Position numbers and translations under genes: made by a program | Shown here: positions 17,501-25,228 of the stretch, in pieces | Position numbering within the stretch: position 1 is the stretch's first letter | Layout: each line of letters starts with the position of its first letter | The notes under the pieces: model-generated | The model's input: only the letters and a program-made list of their open reading frames with translations | Told to the model about the DNA's origin: nothing | The model's database searches: none | Source of the DNA: an uncultured Spirochaetaceae bacterium | GTDB taxonomy: Bacteria > Spirochaetota > Spirochaetia > Sphaerochaetales > Sphaerochaetaceae | Assembly (NCBI GenBank): GCA_944388955.1 | Contig: CALXKJ010000016.1 | Location: forward strand, 1 to 55,344 | Reading direction: 5' to 3' | Length of the DNA stretch: 55,344 bases

Positions 17501-18004
17501 GAGAAGATCGAGTGTCGACATTGATGGCACGTTTTCTCTGATATTTCTCAGTCCATCAAGGACGGTGACATCATTGTCAGAGAAGTTCATGAAAAGCTCT
17601 GCTGTATCGGTTGATGTGAATACGTACTCGCCTCTGCCTGGAAGCTCAGCGGCTATTGATGGCGTGTATACTGTAAGCGATATATCGCTTGTGAGCGTCA
17701 GGCTCATGTCACCATAGACAAGGTAAAGTGAAGGAGAAGCATCCTCATACCCCGTGATGGCGAGAAGGGAATCATCTTTTAGGTAGATATCCCCGAAAAG
17801 CGATGTGAAGCGTTTTCCGTCGCCATCCGTCTGGATAACCATTCCATTCTTTCCGACTGGCTCAAACGCATCGAGCGCGGAGCCGTCAGGGGCATAGAGC
17901 TTCACTCCATCGATATCGCCTTCGCTGATAGTAAGCATGTCAGATGAAGCTGAAATGGCCATTACTGAAAGCATGATCAAAATCACAGATAGGATCTTCT
18001 TCAT
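14567..18004 (-). CDS. Giant outer-membrane beta-barrel protein with acidic proline-rich linker
   Basis: A 1145-residue exported protein that I cannot assign to a named family. Visible parts: signal peptide (about 1-20, MKKILSVILIMLSV... ending ISASS); a beta-rich domain (about 20-170) with FecR-like spacing; an acidic linker (about 180-340) with many EEPV and PAEP-type repeats, long enough to cross the periplasm; and a C-terminal part (about 345-1145) of alternating amphipathic strands with many aromatic residues, ending in Phe (KSRISF) as BAM-inserted barrels do. It is therefore probably surface-located. ATG 18004 is chosen over an in-frame upstream ATG because GAGGGTGAT lies just before it. 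Coupled to mutL by TGATG. Confidence 0.72.
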   Translation of the reverse strand: MKKILSVILIMLSVMAISASSDMLTISEGDIDGVKLYAPDGSALDAFEPVGKNGMVIQTDGDGKRFTSLFGDIYLKDDSLLAITGYEDASPSLYLVYGDMSLTLTSDISLTVYTPSIAAELPGRGEYVFTSTDTAELFMNFSDNDVTVLDGLRNIRENVPSMSTLDLLAWPRIVSEASAAEYYANSSTGDKVIFDEPAEPVFEEPVVEVIPEEPVIEEPVVIAEPEAEEEVIPERQTTPYAPIVLEPSIVIGEEEEVSTPSAPVVFDPIIAIEETAEIEEPAVPAKPTVSRKITIEEPVQTTAAEAEAEPGIESTSEEIPESPSQEVSGTAEKAMPFDLRIYGRAYADIEGNKAITASVQPYFYVGAFTLGLNIDPYEIYETVKNYDTYSISDWIGFGASLISEISYENDILSVRADRYTLLAGDMAGLTTDKRHEWDGMYSALSFNHTLDTEYYSHRVWFDDLSFSSREKNGQPVGAGGAEISFSVGDAYPISLTIGLTTEITPDTIKDTMLYPAVGLYVPFIYSESVDFGLKATAAVSFESADFTFKPFPQDGMLITALLPVSVGGFYGEIGSAYSTDGMHYGMIGNTLFTPERGDYISVIAKAGYSCGYFGIEGHGWLDIDLDKKAISGKNSYAEVNAYAQLYGLKVLGGFRTTFSDFKNAYQYYAGVGADLGPMESRMLLGYNSEDRFSLTFTGSISALGRDKEKTYYDSDFPVRGSLELGFRYDFGNDKTTMLITPHVVFGNEDYMLALRAPLEMEYLDGTFVLAGFNGHSIWNFGLTGTANDNQKIYRIVTDTFALIDRIKLGDAEDTLLYLLADRDYIKNGTLFTDFGSENSLSLRAGFNFPNLSLGVYVDNAEAPHIVEGSLAFYPSDSNGFALRFNVPGEMLIKDLKNYALLFYPEIRMDFPFADKSVMFSIYALGKISTVYKDGEMNSANIIYDFENNRMEDWMAGAAFTLDFDVFALNLEGGVRSGRLAPDMFNEFTLMRHDTAGTFNELVNPQSVDLALKGYGKASFDILLDNFTFSFAYTAADVMAFADKAPEDFLSVAVSGTISDTTTLYASFAKENFVPSLFEKTDFLGYMKNDTIFRIGADFSFGHAGFTAELATRFVPDATDPDEYINITKMSADSTVALTIKSRISF

Positions 18005-18080
18005 AAATATCACCCTCTGAGGCATAATCTGCCTCTTAGGTGAAGTTTAACACAGGAGTGCTATTGAAAGCCACATATTT

Positions 18081-18219
18081 TGCGCCATAGCTTGAGAGTT
18101 ATCAAATGACAAAGTAAGTGCATCACCAAGAGGGTGTTACCTTCTATGGTTTCAGCTCTATTATGGTGTTACCCTGTATGGGCGCATATCACTTGTCATT
18201 TCACCTGGCTTGAGAGTTG
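18081..18219. repeat. Paired direct and inverted repeats upstream of the outer-membrane protein gene
   Basis: Within about 140 bases there are two GGTGTTACC dyads (18133-18141 and 18165-18173, 32 bases apart, each followed by a TATGG), two CTTGAGAGTT copies (18091-18100 and 18209-18218), and two inverted pairs: GCGCCATA (18082-18089) with TATGGGCGC (18177-18185), and AATGACAAAGT (18105-18115) with ACTTGTCATT (18191-18200). The inverted pairs interleave rather than nest. It looks like an operator cluster or a small repeat element in front of the 1145-residue protein. Confidence 0.5.
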
Positions 18220-18220
18220 C

Positions 18221-19009
18221 CTATATTCCTTCTTTTGTTTCTCCATTCCACCGTTCATCCATGACGGAATGAGAGAAATCATGGGCAGCATAAATGTGTT
18301 CTCTGGTAAGCTTGTCGATATGCGAAAGCTCCTGTATCACAGGTTTTAGTCTGGCTCTCACATTTGTCTGGTCATATGGACATACTGGTTTGACTACCGG
18401 CAGGTCATAGCACTCGGCAAGACGGCGTGTGATGTTTTCACGTGTCTCGATGAGTGGTCTTATGATATGCATTCTGCCATCAAAGAATTCCTGGACAGGC
18501 AGCATAGTTGCAAAGTCTGCCCTGAAGCAGAGATTCATAAGCGTCGTTTCCACTAAATCATCAAGGTGATGCCCCATCGCGATAAGCTTCGTACCTGTTT
18601 CCTCTGCCTTCTGAAAGAGTACACGTCTTCTGTTCCTCGCGCATAAGTAGCAATTGAAATCACCATTGAAGGAATCTGGGAATTGTTTTTCATCGATGAT
18701 TGTAAAGTCAATCTCAAGCGCGTCAAAATACTCTTTAAGCTTCTCCCTGTATCCTTCAGGGATTGGATGCTCAATCCAGTTTATCATCAACGCTCTCAGC
18801 GTATATGAGACTGGAAGCCACTTCCTTCTTATCGAGAGCGCCAAGGCAAGGGCGAGGGAATCCTTTCCTCCGGAAGCTGCGATAAGGATATCATCGCCGC
18901 CTTGTATCATCCTGTATCTGTTTATGGCCTTTCCAGTTCCCTTTATGAAGCGCATGACCCATGGTGGAATGTCGCCATTGATTAAATCGATATATGGAAG
19001 CTTATCCAC
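18221..19009 (-). CDS. TtcA-like tRNA 2-thiolation enzyme (PP-loop ATPase)
   Basis: A 262-residue PP-loop protein of the TtcA/TilS superfamily. The PP-loop SGGKDSLALA is near residue 45, and the CYLCARNRR segment near 120 is the CxxC plus Arg-rich motif of TtcA proteins, which bind an iron-sulfur cluster and thiolate cytidine 32 of tRNAs. GHHLDDLVETTLMN follows, then a further Cys in VKPVCPYDQTNVR. TilS lysidine synthases lack the CxxC. GTG 19009 is chosen as start because GGAGG lies 6 bases upstream and inside the preceding HD gene, which it overlaps by 8 bases. The 216-base spacer downstream carries the repeat cluster. Confidence 0.82.
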   Translation of the reverse strand: MDKLPYIDLINGDIPPWVMRFIKGTGKAINRYRMIQGGDDILIAASGGKDSLALALALSIRRKWLPVSYTLRALMINWIEHPIPEGYREKLKEYFDALEIDFTIIDEKQFPDSFNGDFNCYLCARNRRRVLFQKAEETGTKLIAMGHHLDDLVETTLMNLCFRADFATMLPVQEFFDGRMHIIRPLIETRENITRRLAECYDLPVVKPVCPYDQTNVRARLKPVIQELSHIDKLTREHIYAAHDFSHSVMDERWNGETKEGI

Positions 19010-20270
19010 GGTCGGCCTCCATGAATGCCATCCTGGCATCTTCTGTGTCAACATACTGAGGAAGGTAGAGCGCTGTTTTCCTGAGATTTCTGGAAAAGAG
19101 ATTGCTTGCCTGCGAGAAGATTATCTCATCCGGCTGTGTTTCACTTACTAAGCCATCTTCTGATTTTATGCGGATCTTCGTCTCGAAGCTTATCGGTTCA
19201 GGTATATCAATGATTACTTCAAATGGTCTAAGAGCTGTATACTTTCTTTTGAGCATGTCATATATCTCATTTTCCACAACAGCTCTCATCTTAATCGGAA
19301 GTGCTTTTCTCTCTATATTCCCATTCTCATCAAAATTCCTCATGGCTTTTCTTTCGAAGAGCCTTCCATGTTCAGCTTCATCGATGAGCGAGAAGGGCTT
19401 GAATGAGGGATAGCGCTCCGTTATCCGGCGGAATTCATCATCATCCTTCAGATAGAGAGCATCGAATGTGATTATATTCTCATCAATGGCTGAGATAATG
19501 GCTTTCTTGATCATGCATGTCGCGCTTCTCACGCCTTTATGCCAATAAAGAGAGCGGTACATCATGTACTTTGAGAAAAGAACCTGCTCCACCAGTGATA
19601 GCGCTTCCTCGTTAAGGACAAGTGAAGAATCCGCATAGGAAAGGGAAGAAATGATGAAATCCGTGTCCTGCTTTCCATAAGGTACTCCTGCGAAGAAAGC
19701 ATCGCGGGAAAGGTAATCAAGCTTGTCAGGGTCAAGTGTCCCAGATAGTACATGCCGATAGAATAGTATCTCAGCATCGCTGGAAGGTATTGATGTGTTG
19801 ATTATCGCGCCTGTTATCTGCGGATCTGCTCCAGTAGCTATCACAGCATCCCTTAGCTTTCTGTCATCCGCTATGAGCTCTGATGCTATTTCCTCATGTG
19901 TTTTCGGTGATAGCTCTTTCAGTGAGTGAGCATAAGGAAAATGCCCTATATCGTGCAGAAGACATGCTGCGAGAAAGCTTTTCATTCCGCATTCAGAGAA
20001 AGGAAGCTCGTGGCCTTTCATAGCCGCTTCCGCAAGCATGCGTCTCCCAATATGATAAACGCCGATTGAATGGCTGAGCCGAGTATGCACCGCCCCTGGG
20101 TAAATCCTGTAAGCCGGCCCATTCTGCTTGATTCTCGAAAGCTTTTCCACAGCTGGTATCGATAGAAGAGCTCGCATCCCGCTTTCGATTGGGATGTTTC
20201 CCCATAAGGGATCCTTTATAGTATGTACAAAACCTGATGTGAGAATATTCTCTGCGTCTTTTCCTGTCAC
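19002..20270 (-). CDS. HD-domain phosphohydrolase (dNTPase-like, COG1078 type)
   Basis: A 422-residue metal-dependent phosphohydrolase. The HD signature is complete: VHTRLSHSIGVYHIG (about 61-75), LLHDIGHFPYAHS (about 105-117) with the HD pair, then HEEIASELI and a downstream DKLDYLSRDA segment supplying the last Asp. Together these match the YdhJ/SAMHD1-like group that hydrolyses dNTPs or related nucleotides. The first possible start is GTG 20270, because a stop codon lies immediately before it; no clear Shine-Dalgarno is seen, so the N-terminus is uncertain. The TtcA-like gene begins within its last codons. Confidence 0.82.
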   Translation of the reverse strand: MTGKDAENILTSGFVHTIKDPLWGNIPIESGMRALLSIPAVEKLSRIKQNGPAYRIYPGAVHTRLSHSIGVYHIGRRMLAEAAMKGHELPFSECGMKSFLAACLLHDIGHFPYAHSLKELSPKTHEEIASELIADDRKLRDAVIATGADPQITGAIINTSIPSSDAEILFYRHVLSGTLDPDKLDYLSRDAFFAGVPYGKQDTDFIISSLSYADSSLVLNEEALSLVEQVLFSKYMMYRSLYWHKGVRSATCMIKKAIISAIDENIITFDALYLKDDDEFRRITERYPSFKPFSLIDEAEHGRLFERKAMRNFDENGNIERKALPIKMRAVVENEIYDMLKRKYTALRPFEVIIDIPEPISFETKIRIKSEDGLVSETQPDEIIFSQASNLFSRNLRKTALYLPQYVDTEDARMAFMEADRG

Positions 20271-20338
20271 TCAGATAGAGTAGCACGAGAAGCGTTTTCA
20301 GTCTTCCCATAATATTGCTTTTGATTGACAATGATTGT

Positions 20339-20707
20339 ATGGGAAAACACCTTTCGGTATTCATAGCTCTCTTGTTTCTTTCTCTTTCGCTCTTCTCATC
20401 TGTTCCTGTATCGGAAACGATAGGGCGTGTTGCCGTGGAGATAGATGATGGCTCAATCACAGCCATTGCTCTTGAGGCTGCCAGCAAGGAGTATACAGAG
20501 TCCTGGCTCGATGAATACGCCGCAGATAAGATATCCTTTGGGGAAGCTTATTCCCCGCTTCTTTCTTCTCTTCTCCCTCTTTCGGGGAATATCATTGCGG
20601 GCGAGGAGAAGAATAATGCCGTCACCATTATGGAAATGGAGGACGGCACCGTGCTTACTTTCATATTCAGGGGAGGGCGTATCGCCGCAATCAGCCAAGC
20701 CCCCTGA
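20339..20707 (+). CDS. Small exported protein, function unknown
   Basis: A 122-residue protein with a signal peptide (MGKHLSVFIALLFLSLSLFSS, cleavage probably near SSVP) and a short acidic mature domain with two beta-rich segments. No family is recognised. ATG 20339 is preferred because it starts the signal peptide, though no Shine-Dalgarno is seen. It diverges from the HD gene and its last 17 bases overlap the 3' end of pepF. Confidence 0.55.
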   Translation: MGKHLSVFIALLFLSLSLFSSVPVSETIGRVAVEIDDGSITAIALEAASKEYTESWLDEYAADKISFGEAYSPLLSSLLPLSGNIIAGEEKNNAVTIMEMEDGTVLTFIFRGGRIAAISQAP

Positions 20708-22469
20708 TTGACTTGAACTCGTTGAGCAGCTTCGCAAAGTATGCTGTTGCTTCTCTTACCGGCTCAGGTGATTTCATGTCGACTCCTGCTTTCTTCAGTG
20801 CTCTGATGGGGTATTCCGAGCCTCCTGATGAGAGGAATGAGATATAATCCTTCCTTTCTTTCTCACCTCCATTGAGGACTTTCTCGGAAAGAGCGATTGA
20901 TGCCGAGATTCCTGTAGCATATTTATAGCAATAGAATGCAGTATAGAAGTGAGGAATGCGTAGCCCTTCAAGGTCGCTTACATCCTCGAATATCATCATT
21001 GGACCGAAATAAGCCTCAAGAAGCCTGCGGTATTCACTTCTGAGCACGTCAAGTGTTACTGCCTCCCTCCTTTCAGCCTTCTCGTGGATGATGAGCTCAA
21101 ACTCGGCGAACATCGTCTGTCTGAAGAGTGTTGCCACGATATCATCAAGACGCTTTCCGATTATATAGGCTTTTTCGTCATTGCTTTCAGATTTCCTGAG
21201 AAGATAGTCAGCAAGAAGACATTCGTTGAATGTCGAGGCAGTTTCAGCCTCGAAGATCGAGTAATTATAGCACATGTATGGGTTATTCCGTACTGAATAC
21301 CATGTGTGCATGGAATGTCCGCCTTCGTGGATGAGCGTGAACACGGAGTCAAGGACATCCTCCTCGTAGTTCGTGAGAATATATGGATTTCCCGTGTATC
21401 CTCCGGCACTGAAGGCTCCGCTTCTCTTGCCTTTGTTCTCATATCTGTCAACCCATCTCTCGGAAGTAAGGCCACTGACAAGCGTGCTCCTGTATTCTTC
21501 TCCAAGCGGTTTGATGGCTTCACTGATTATATCCACGGCTTCTTCGTATGTGTGATGTGATGATAATCCTTCGACCATTGGCATATAACAATCCCAATGA
21601 TGCAGCTTCTCTTTCTTCAGTACTTCAGCCTTCACCTTGTAGTATTCATGGAGAACGGGGAAAGCCTCATGAACTGAGTTTATCAGCTGACGATAGACGG
21701 ATGTGGGGATGTTGTCTGGGAAGAGTGCAGCCTCCAATGATGATTTGAAGCCTCTTGCCTTTGCCTGGAATATATCCTCGTTTACACTTGAAGAGTATAA
21801 GTCAGCGATAGTGTGTTTGTGTTCATCGTAGGCTTTGTAATACTGGCGATAAGCTTTTTCCCTTATTCCTACATCGTTATTCCTGATGAATATAGGATAT
21901 GTTCCATGCGTGAGCTTCTCACCGTCAATCATGCCGAAATCGAGGTCTGAGTTGTTGAGATCCATGAATGCTTTCTGCATTGAGCCTGATACAGGCGAAT
22001 AGAGACTCAGTATCCTCTCTTCCTTCTCTGAAAGCACATGATCTTTTTCCCTCATTGTCTTTTTAAGCCAGATTCGGAATTCGGCGAATCTCTTTTCCTT
22101 CATCCATGTGGAAATCATGGCCTCGTCTATTGATAGCAGTTCAGGGGTGAAGTATGAGAATTCCTCAGTAAAAGCCGCAGCTTCTGCCTGATATATCCCC
22201 GCACGTTTCATGTTGCTGCTATCTGTGCCGTCTGTCTCATACATCAGGAACGCCCAGTTGCCAAGTCTCTCAGCTTCTAGTGAAACATCCCTGTAGTAGC
22301 ATAATGCCTGATAAAGGCTATCGGAGCTTTCTGCAAGCTTTCCCTTGAAATCTCCGGCTTTGGAGAAAGCCTTTGAAAGCTTCCTCATATCCTTGTCCCA
22401 CGCGTCTCCAGAAGGAGAGAGCGCTGACAGATCCCATGTATTCTCGGTTTTCTGCTCGTTTCTTTCCAT
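20691..22469 (-). CDS. pepF: M3-family oligoendopeptidase F
   Basis: Zinc metallopeptidase of family M3 that degrades short peptides in the cytoplasm. The 592 residues are the usual length. The active-site motif is TLIHEGGHSMHTW (about residue 380), the HExxH helix followed by a Ser-His pair; the third ligand Glu lies about 25 residues later in FEAETASTFNECLL. The C-terminal PYFYTAFYCYKYATG-like segment (here PHFYTAFYCYKYATG) is also typical. It starts 5 bases after the rdgB stop and is therefore probably co-transcribed with it. Confidence 0.95.
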   Translation of the reverse strand: MERNEQKTENTWDLSALSPSGDAWDKDMRKLSKAFSKAGDFKGKLAESSDSLYQALCYYRDVSLEAERLGNWAFLMYETDGTDSSNMKRAGIYQAEAAAFTEEFSYFTPELLSIDEAMISTWMKEKRFAEFRIWLKKTMREKDHVLSEKEERILSLYSPVSGSMQKAFMDLNNSDLDFGMIDGEKLTHGTYPIFIRNNDVGIREKAYRQYYKAYDEHKHTIADLYSSSVNEDIFQAKARGFKSSLEAALFPDNIPTSVYRQLINSVHEAFPVLHEYYKVKAEVLKKEKLHHWDCYMPMVEGLSSHHTYEEAVDIISEAIKPLGEEYRSTLVSGLTSERWVDRYENKGKRSGAFSAGGYTGNPYILTNYEEDVLDSVFTLIHEGGHSMHTWYSVRNNPYMCYNYSIFEAETASTFNECLLADYLLRKSESNDEKAYIIGKRLDDIVATLFRQTMFAEFELIIHEKAERREAVTLDVLRSEYRRLLEAYFGPMMIFEDVSDLEGLRIPHFYTAFYCYKYATGISASIALSEKVLNGGEKERKDYISFLSSGGSEYPIRALKKAGVDMKSPEPVREATAYFAKLLNEFKSIRGLG

Positions 22470-22474
22470 TGTTG

Positions 22475-23068
22475 CTATACCTCACTATCAATCAAAAGCC
22501 TTAGTCTTCGTGCGGCTTTTCCTCTATGCGAATAGAGATTCTTGCTGTCTCCATCGAGCTCTGCGGCGATGACACCACCAGCTTCCTTTACTTTGAAGAT
22601 CGGGTCGTATCCGAATCCATTCGTGCCTGAAGGCGTAAGTGCAATAGTGCCTTCACATGTTTCTTGTATCATATAGCGCCTGAAAGGGGAGAGTATGAGT
22701 GTAAGGGATGTGACAAAGCATGCTTCTCTGTCATCAATACCTTCTATGTTTTTCAGAAGAAGCATGTATTTTTCCCTGTCGGAAAGCTTTCTTCCTGCTT
22801 CTTCCTCGCCGTAGCGCGCAGTATGTACTCCGGGCTTCCATCCAAGTGCCTTCACGCATAGGCCTGAATCATCAGCAAGAACAGGCTCATGCACGATATT
22901 CCATAAAGCCTCTGCTTTTATAAGGGAATTCGAAGCGAAATCATCGCCATTCTCCTCGGGATTGAATTCTATGCCAGCCTCCTTGGGAAGTATCAGATCA
23001 TAACCTCCAAGGAGCTTCTCCATCTCTGCTTTCTTATGCTCATTACCTGATGCGAACCAGATTCTCAT
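22475..23068 (-). CDS. rdgB: XTP/dITP diphosphatase (RdgB/HAM1 family)
   Basis: House-cleaning enzyme that hydrolyses dITP, ITP and XTP to monophosphates so that deaminated purines are not put into nucleic acid. The 197 residues have the family order: ASGNEHKKAEM at the N-terminus, VLADDSGLCVKALGWKPGVHTARYG (about 63-87, the acidic catalytic site), GTNGFGYDPIF (about 148) and SHRGKAARRL at the end. It lies between the sigma-like regulator (52 bases upstream) and pepF (5 bases downstream). Confidence 0.95.
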   Translation of the reverse strand: MRIWFASGNEHKKAEMEKLLGGYDLILPKEAGIEFNPEENGDDFASNSLIKAEALWNIVHEPVLADDSGLCVKALGWKPGVHTARYGEEEAGRKLSDREKYMLLLKNIEGIDDREACFVTSLTLILSPFRRYMIQETCEGTIALTPSGTNGFGYDPIFKVKEAGGVIAAELDGDSKNLYSHRGKAARRLRLLIDSEV

Positions 23069-23120
23069 AGGATGAATATAATCTCATTCAGAGTGCAATC
23101 GCAATATACATAAAGAAAGA

Positions 23121-24125
23121 CTACTTCCCTTCATGCGTGTCCTCTTTGTTTTCCATTACATTCTTAAGCATTGTTTTCACCTTTTTTATATCTGCGGAGA
23201 CCATCGGTCGTGAGACACCGAGTATTTCCGATATCGTCGTGTGATGAAGGCCTGAGTGAGCATGCTGCAAGTCTGAGAGGCGTTTGTCGTAGATTTTCCG
23301 CATCCGTCTATATCGCGTATATAACGCTTCACGCTGTTCCGGGTCGCTTTCGTTTGATGTGGCTATGCCTAGTTTTGATAGGATTGTCCAATGCCTGCCT
23401 GAGAGTTCCTGAAGTGCTTTGATTTCATTCCCGTTCTCATTCATCATCGCTTCATGCCTGAGTGAATAGAAGCGAGAGGCAGTATGGTAGTCTATCCGGA
23501 GCAATCTTGATATCCCTGCAATGAATCCAGGTGTTTCTGTTTCAGGAAGGGCAAGAAGGAACTCGATGAACTGGCGTCGTCGCACTGGCCGTTCAAGGAG
23601 CATTGATAGTTTTCTTTCGCTTTCGGAAAGCGACACGATTTTCTTGCCTTTTCTTCTTATGATGAAATCAGAGATTGAGCCTAAATCCATCTTCTCTACA
23701 GCTTCAGTGCTTTCGGGCGATGAATATGGAATCAGATTCTCGCTGAGCTGTTTTTCATGAATTGTCATATCAGAGAAGATAAGAGCCCTTTCTGTTGCCT
23801 TTCTGCGGCTCTGATTCCTCATGTATCTCATGCAGCGATAGCGGCATGTCTGCTGCAGGTACCGGTTGAATGTCAGACTCGATATCCTGAATGACGCAAT
23901 TATTTCATCTGCATCCTTCTGTATTTCGAGAAAGAATCCGCCCGCATCTTCTTCGGAAATGTAAAGATAGCGCTGCGGTATCAGATAAAGAAGAATCATT
24001 GTCCTCTCTTTTATGCTGTTCTCCAATTTCAGCTTCTCATCTTCGTTTTCCAAGGTATTGTATTTTATTACAAGATTTGTGAACTTCCTGTCCTCTTCCT
24101 CAGAAAAATAACTTAGTGTTTTCAT
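23121..24125 (-). CDS. Divergent sigma-factor-like DNA-binding protein
   Basis: A 334-residue soluble, basic protein. Residues about 40-110 look like sigma-70 region 2: EEDAGGFFLEIQKDADEII, a spaced aromatic cluster, then FNRYLQQTCRYRCMRYMRNQSRR as in the FxxYLxxxxRxxxxxxxRR core helix. The C-terminus (about 290-325) has a helix-turn-helix, HHTTISEILGVSRPMVSADI, as in region 4 or phage-type regulators. About 170 residues between them match nothing I know. It is thus a probable alternative sigma factor or transcription regulator, not certain. A strong GAGGAGGT precedes ATG 24125, but that site can be masked by an upstream hairpin. rdgB and pepF follow. Confidence 0.6.
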   Translation of the reverse strand: MKTLSYFSEEEDRKFTNLVIKYNTLENEDEKLKLENSIKERTMILLYLIPQRYLYISEEDAGGFFLEIQKDADEIIASFRISSLTFNRYLQQTCRYRCMRYMRNQSRRKATERALIFSDMTIHEKQLSENLIPYSSPESTEAVEKMDLGSISDFIIRRKGKKIVSLSESERKLSMLLERPVRRRQFIEFLLALPETETPGFIAGISRLLRIDYHTASRFYSLRHEAMMNENGNEIKALQELSGRHWTILSKLGIATSNESDPEQREALYTRYRRMRKIYDKRLSDLQHAHSGLHHTTISEILGVSRPMVSADIKKVKTMLKNVMENKEDTHEGK

Positions 24126-24131
24126 ATATTT

Positions 24132-24182
24132 ACCTCCTCTTCACCTATAGCATTAATCATGCCAAGGCAGGTTAGAGGAGGT
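24132..24182 (-). promoter_or_regulatory. Hairpin masking the ribosome-binding site of the sigma-like gene
   Basis: On the minus strand ACCTCCTCT (24182-24174) is a perfect 9-bp complement of AGAGGAGGT (24140-24132), which contains the Shine-Dalgarno of the gene starting at 24125. Three more pairs (ACC with GGT, up to 24171 and 24145) extend the stem after a small internal loop; the terminal loop is about 25 bases. The structure would hide the ribosome-binding site. Confidence 0.65.
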
Positions 24183-24197
24183 TTGTTTATGTAATAT

Positions 24198-24203
24198 ATT
24201 ATA
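24198..24203 (-). promoter_or_regulatory. Putative -10 box for the sigma-like gene
   Basis: A perfect TATAAT on the minus strand in an AT-only stretch, with a poor -35. Transcription from near 24191 would produce a leader that contains the whole masking hairpin. Confidence 0.4.
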
Positions 24204-24223
24204 TAATAAGGAAATAAATTAAA

Positions 24224-25228
24224 TTAATTTTTAAACACCTGTCTCAAATCTGAGATTGCGGATTCAAGCTTTGTAAGAATCAGGTGTTTAGCTTCCGTAA
24301 TATTGATAGCTTTGACTGTCGCACCTGCGGCACATTTATGACCACCTCCACCTAGTGATGAAGCGATGGCTCCGACATCAAGTCCTGACCTGTTCTTCGC
24401 TCTGAATCCGATTTCAATCGCATCGCCTTTGTCTTTGAAGAAAACAACAGCTATGACATTTTCTGCTGTCAGCAGTGAAGCATACACGCCGTCGCTCAGC
24501 TTCTGATTCATCGCATCTGAGCTCTGGTAAGCGAAAAGTACAAGGCCATCAAGCATCTCTTCCGCATGCTCTATGATGGAAGCTATCATTTTCAGATCCT
24601 CAAGCTTCATTCCATCGTGCATCTCGTCATAGATGTCATATGGAGATATCCCAAGATCAGTGAATGAAGCAACGCGCCTGAGAGAATCAGGAGCCTGTTT
24701 CTCGGAAAGAAAATGATAGAATCCTGTATCGGTAGCGAATCCCCTGTAGAGATAATCAGCCATCTTCTTTGTCAGAGGAACACCAAGACTTTCTCTGACT
24801 TTATCAACAAGAAGGGTCGTGGAAGGGGAGTCTGGCACAATATAACTCATTCCTTCATCTGTGAAGGGAATACCTGAAGAGTGATGGTCAATGACTATTC
24901 TCTTTGCATTGATAAGTTTCTCAAAAGGTTTCCCAGGTCTGTCAGGGGTAGAGCAATCAAGGATTATCACCAATAGGGAATCATCGATGAATGACTCCTC
25001 GATTTCGTCATTGAAAAGACTTTCATATGCTTTGATGTCGCTTCTGTCGAATTTTCCTTCGTTTAAAAGTGCTGATTCAATACCAAAATACGAAAGCACC
25101 TCCCTCATGGCGAGGGAGGAATAAATTGCATCCCCATCGGGATTCCTGTGAGCTATAATCGCGGCTTTTCGTGCCCCTTTTATTGCATTCAGTAGTCTTT
25201 CGTCACACTGCGGAAATAAGTTTTCCAT
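24224..25228 (-). CDS. DHH/DHHA1 phosphoesterase, NrnA-like
   Basis: A 334-residue DHH-superfamily phosphoesterase. The N-terminal motifs are [16 protein letters not shown] (about 26-41), [11 protein letters not shown] (about 90), VIDHHSSG (about 111-118) and a TDTGFYHF segment (about 170); the C-terminal DHHA1 domain ends in [13 protein letters not shown]. This order is that of bifunctional oligoribonuclease/pAp phosphatases, which finish RNA turnover or recycle pAp and some cyclic dinucleotides; the exact substrate is not visible. Its start overlaps clpX by 26 bases, so it is the distal gene of the trigger factor-Clp unit. Confidence 0.85.
   Translation of the reverse strand: MENLFPQCDERLLNAIKGARKAAIIAHRNPDGDAIYSSLAMREVLSYFGIESALLNEGKFDRSDIKAYESLFNDEIEESFIDDSLLVIILDCSTPDRPGKPFEKLINAKRIVIDHHSSGIPFTDEGMSYIVPDSPSTTLLVDKVRESLGVPLTKKMADYLYRGFATDTGFYHFLSEKQAPDSLRRVASFTDLGISPYDIYDEMHDGMKLEDLKMIASIIEHAEEMLDGLVLFAYQSSDAMNQKLSDGVYASLLTAENVIAVVFFKDKGDAIEIGFRAKNRSGLDVGAIASSLGGGGHKCAAGATVKAINITEAKHLILTKLESAISDLRQVFKN

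Noticed and set aside
18221-19009. TilS lysidine synthetase
   Set aside because: A CxxC plus Arg-rich segment and a third Cys fit TtcA-type thiolases; TilS proteins lack them and have other C-terminal domains.
20325-20330. Perfect TTGACA just upstream of the small exported protein gene as its promoter
   Set aside because: A matching -10 would fall inside the coding region, and none of good quality is found there.
19993-20487. Long minus-strand frame over the HD gene start
   Set aside because: It lies in another frame of the conserved HD phosphohydrolase and its product has no family features.
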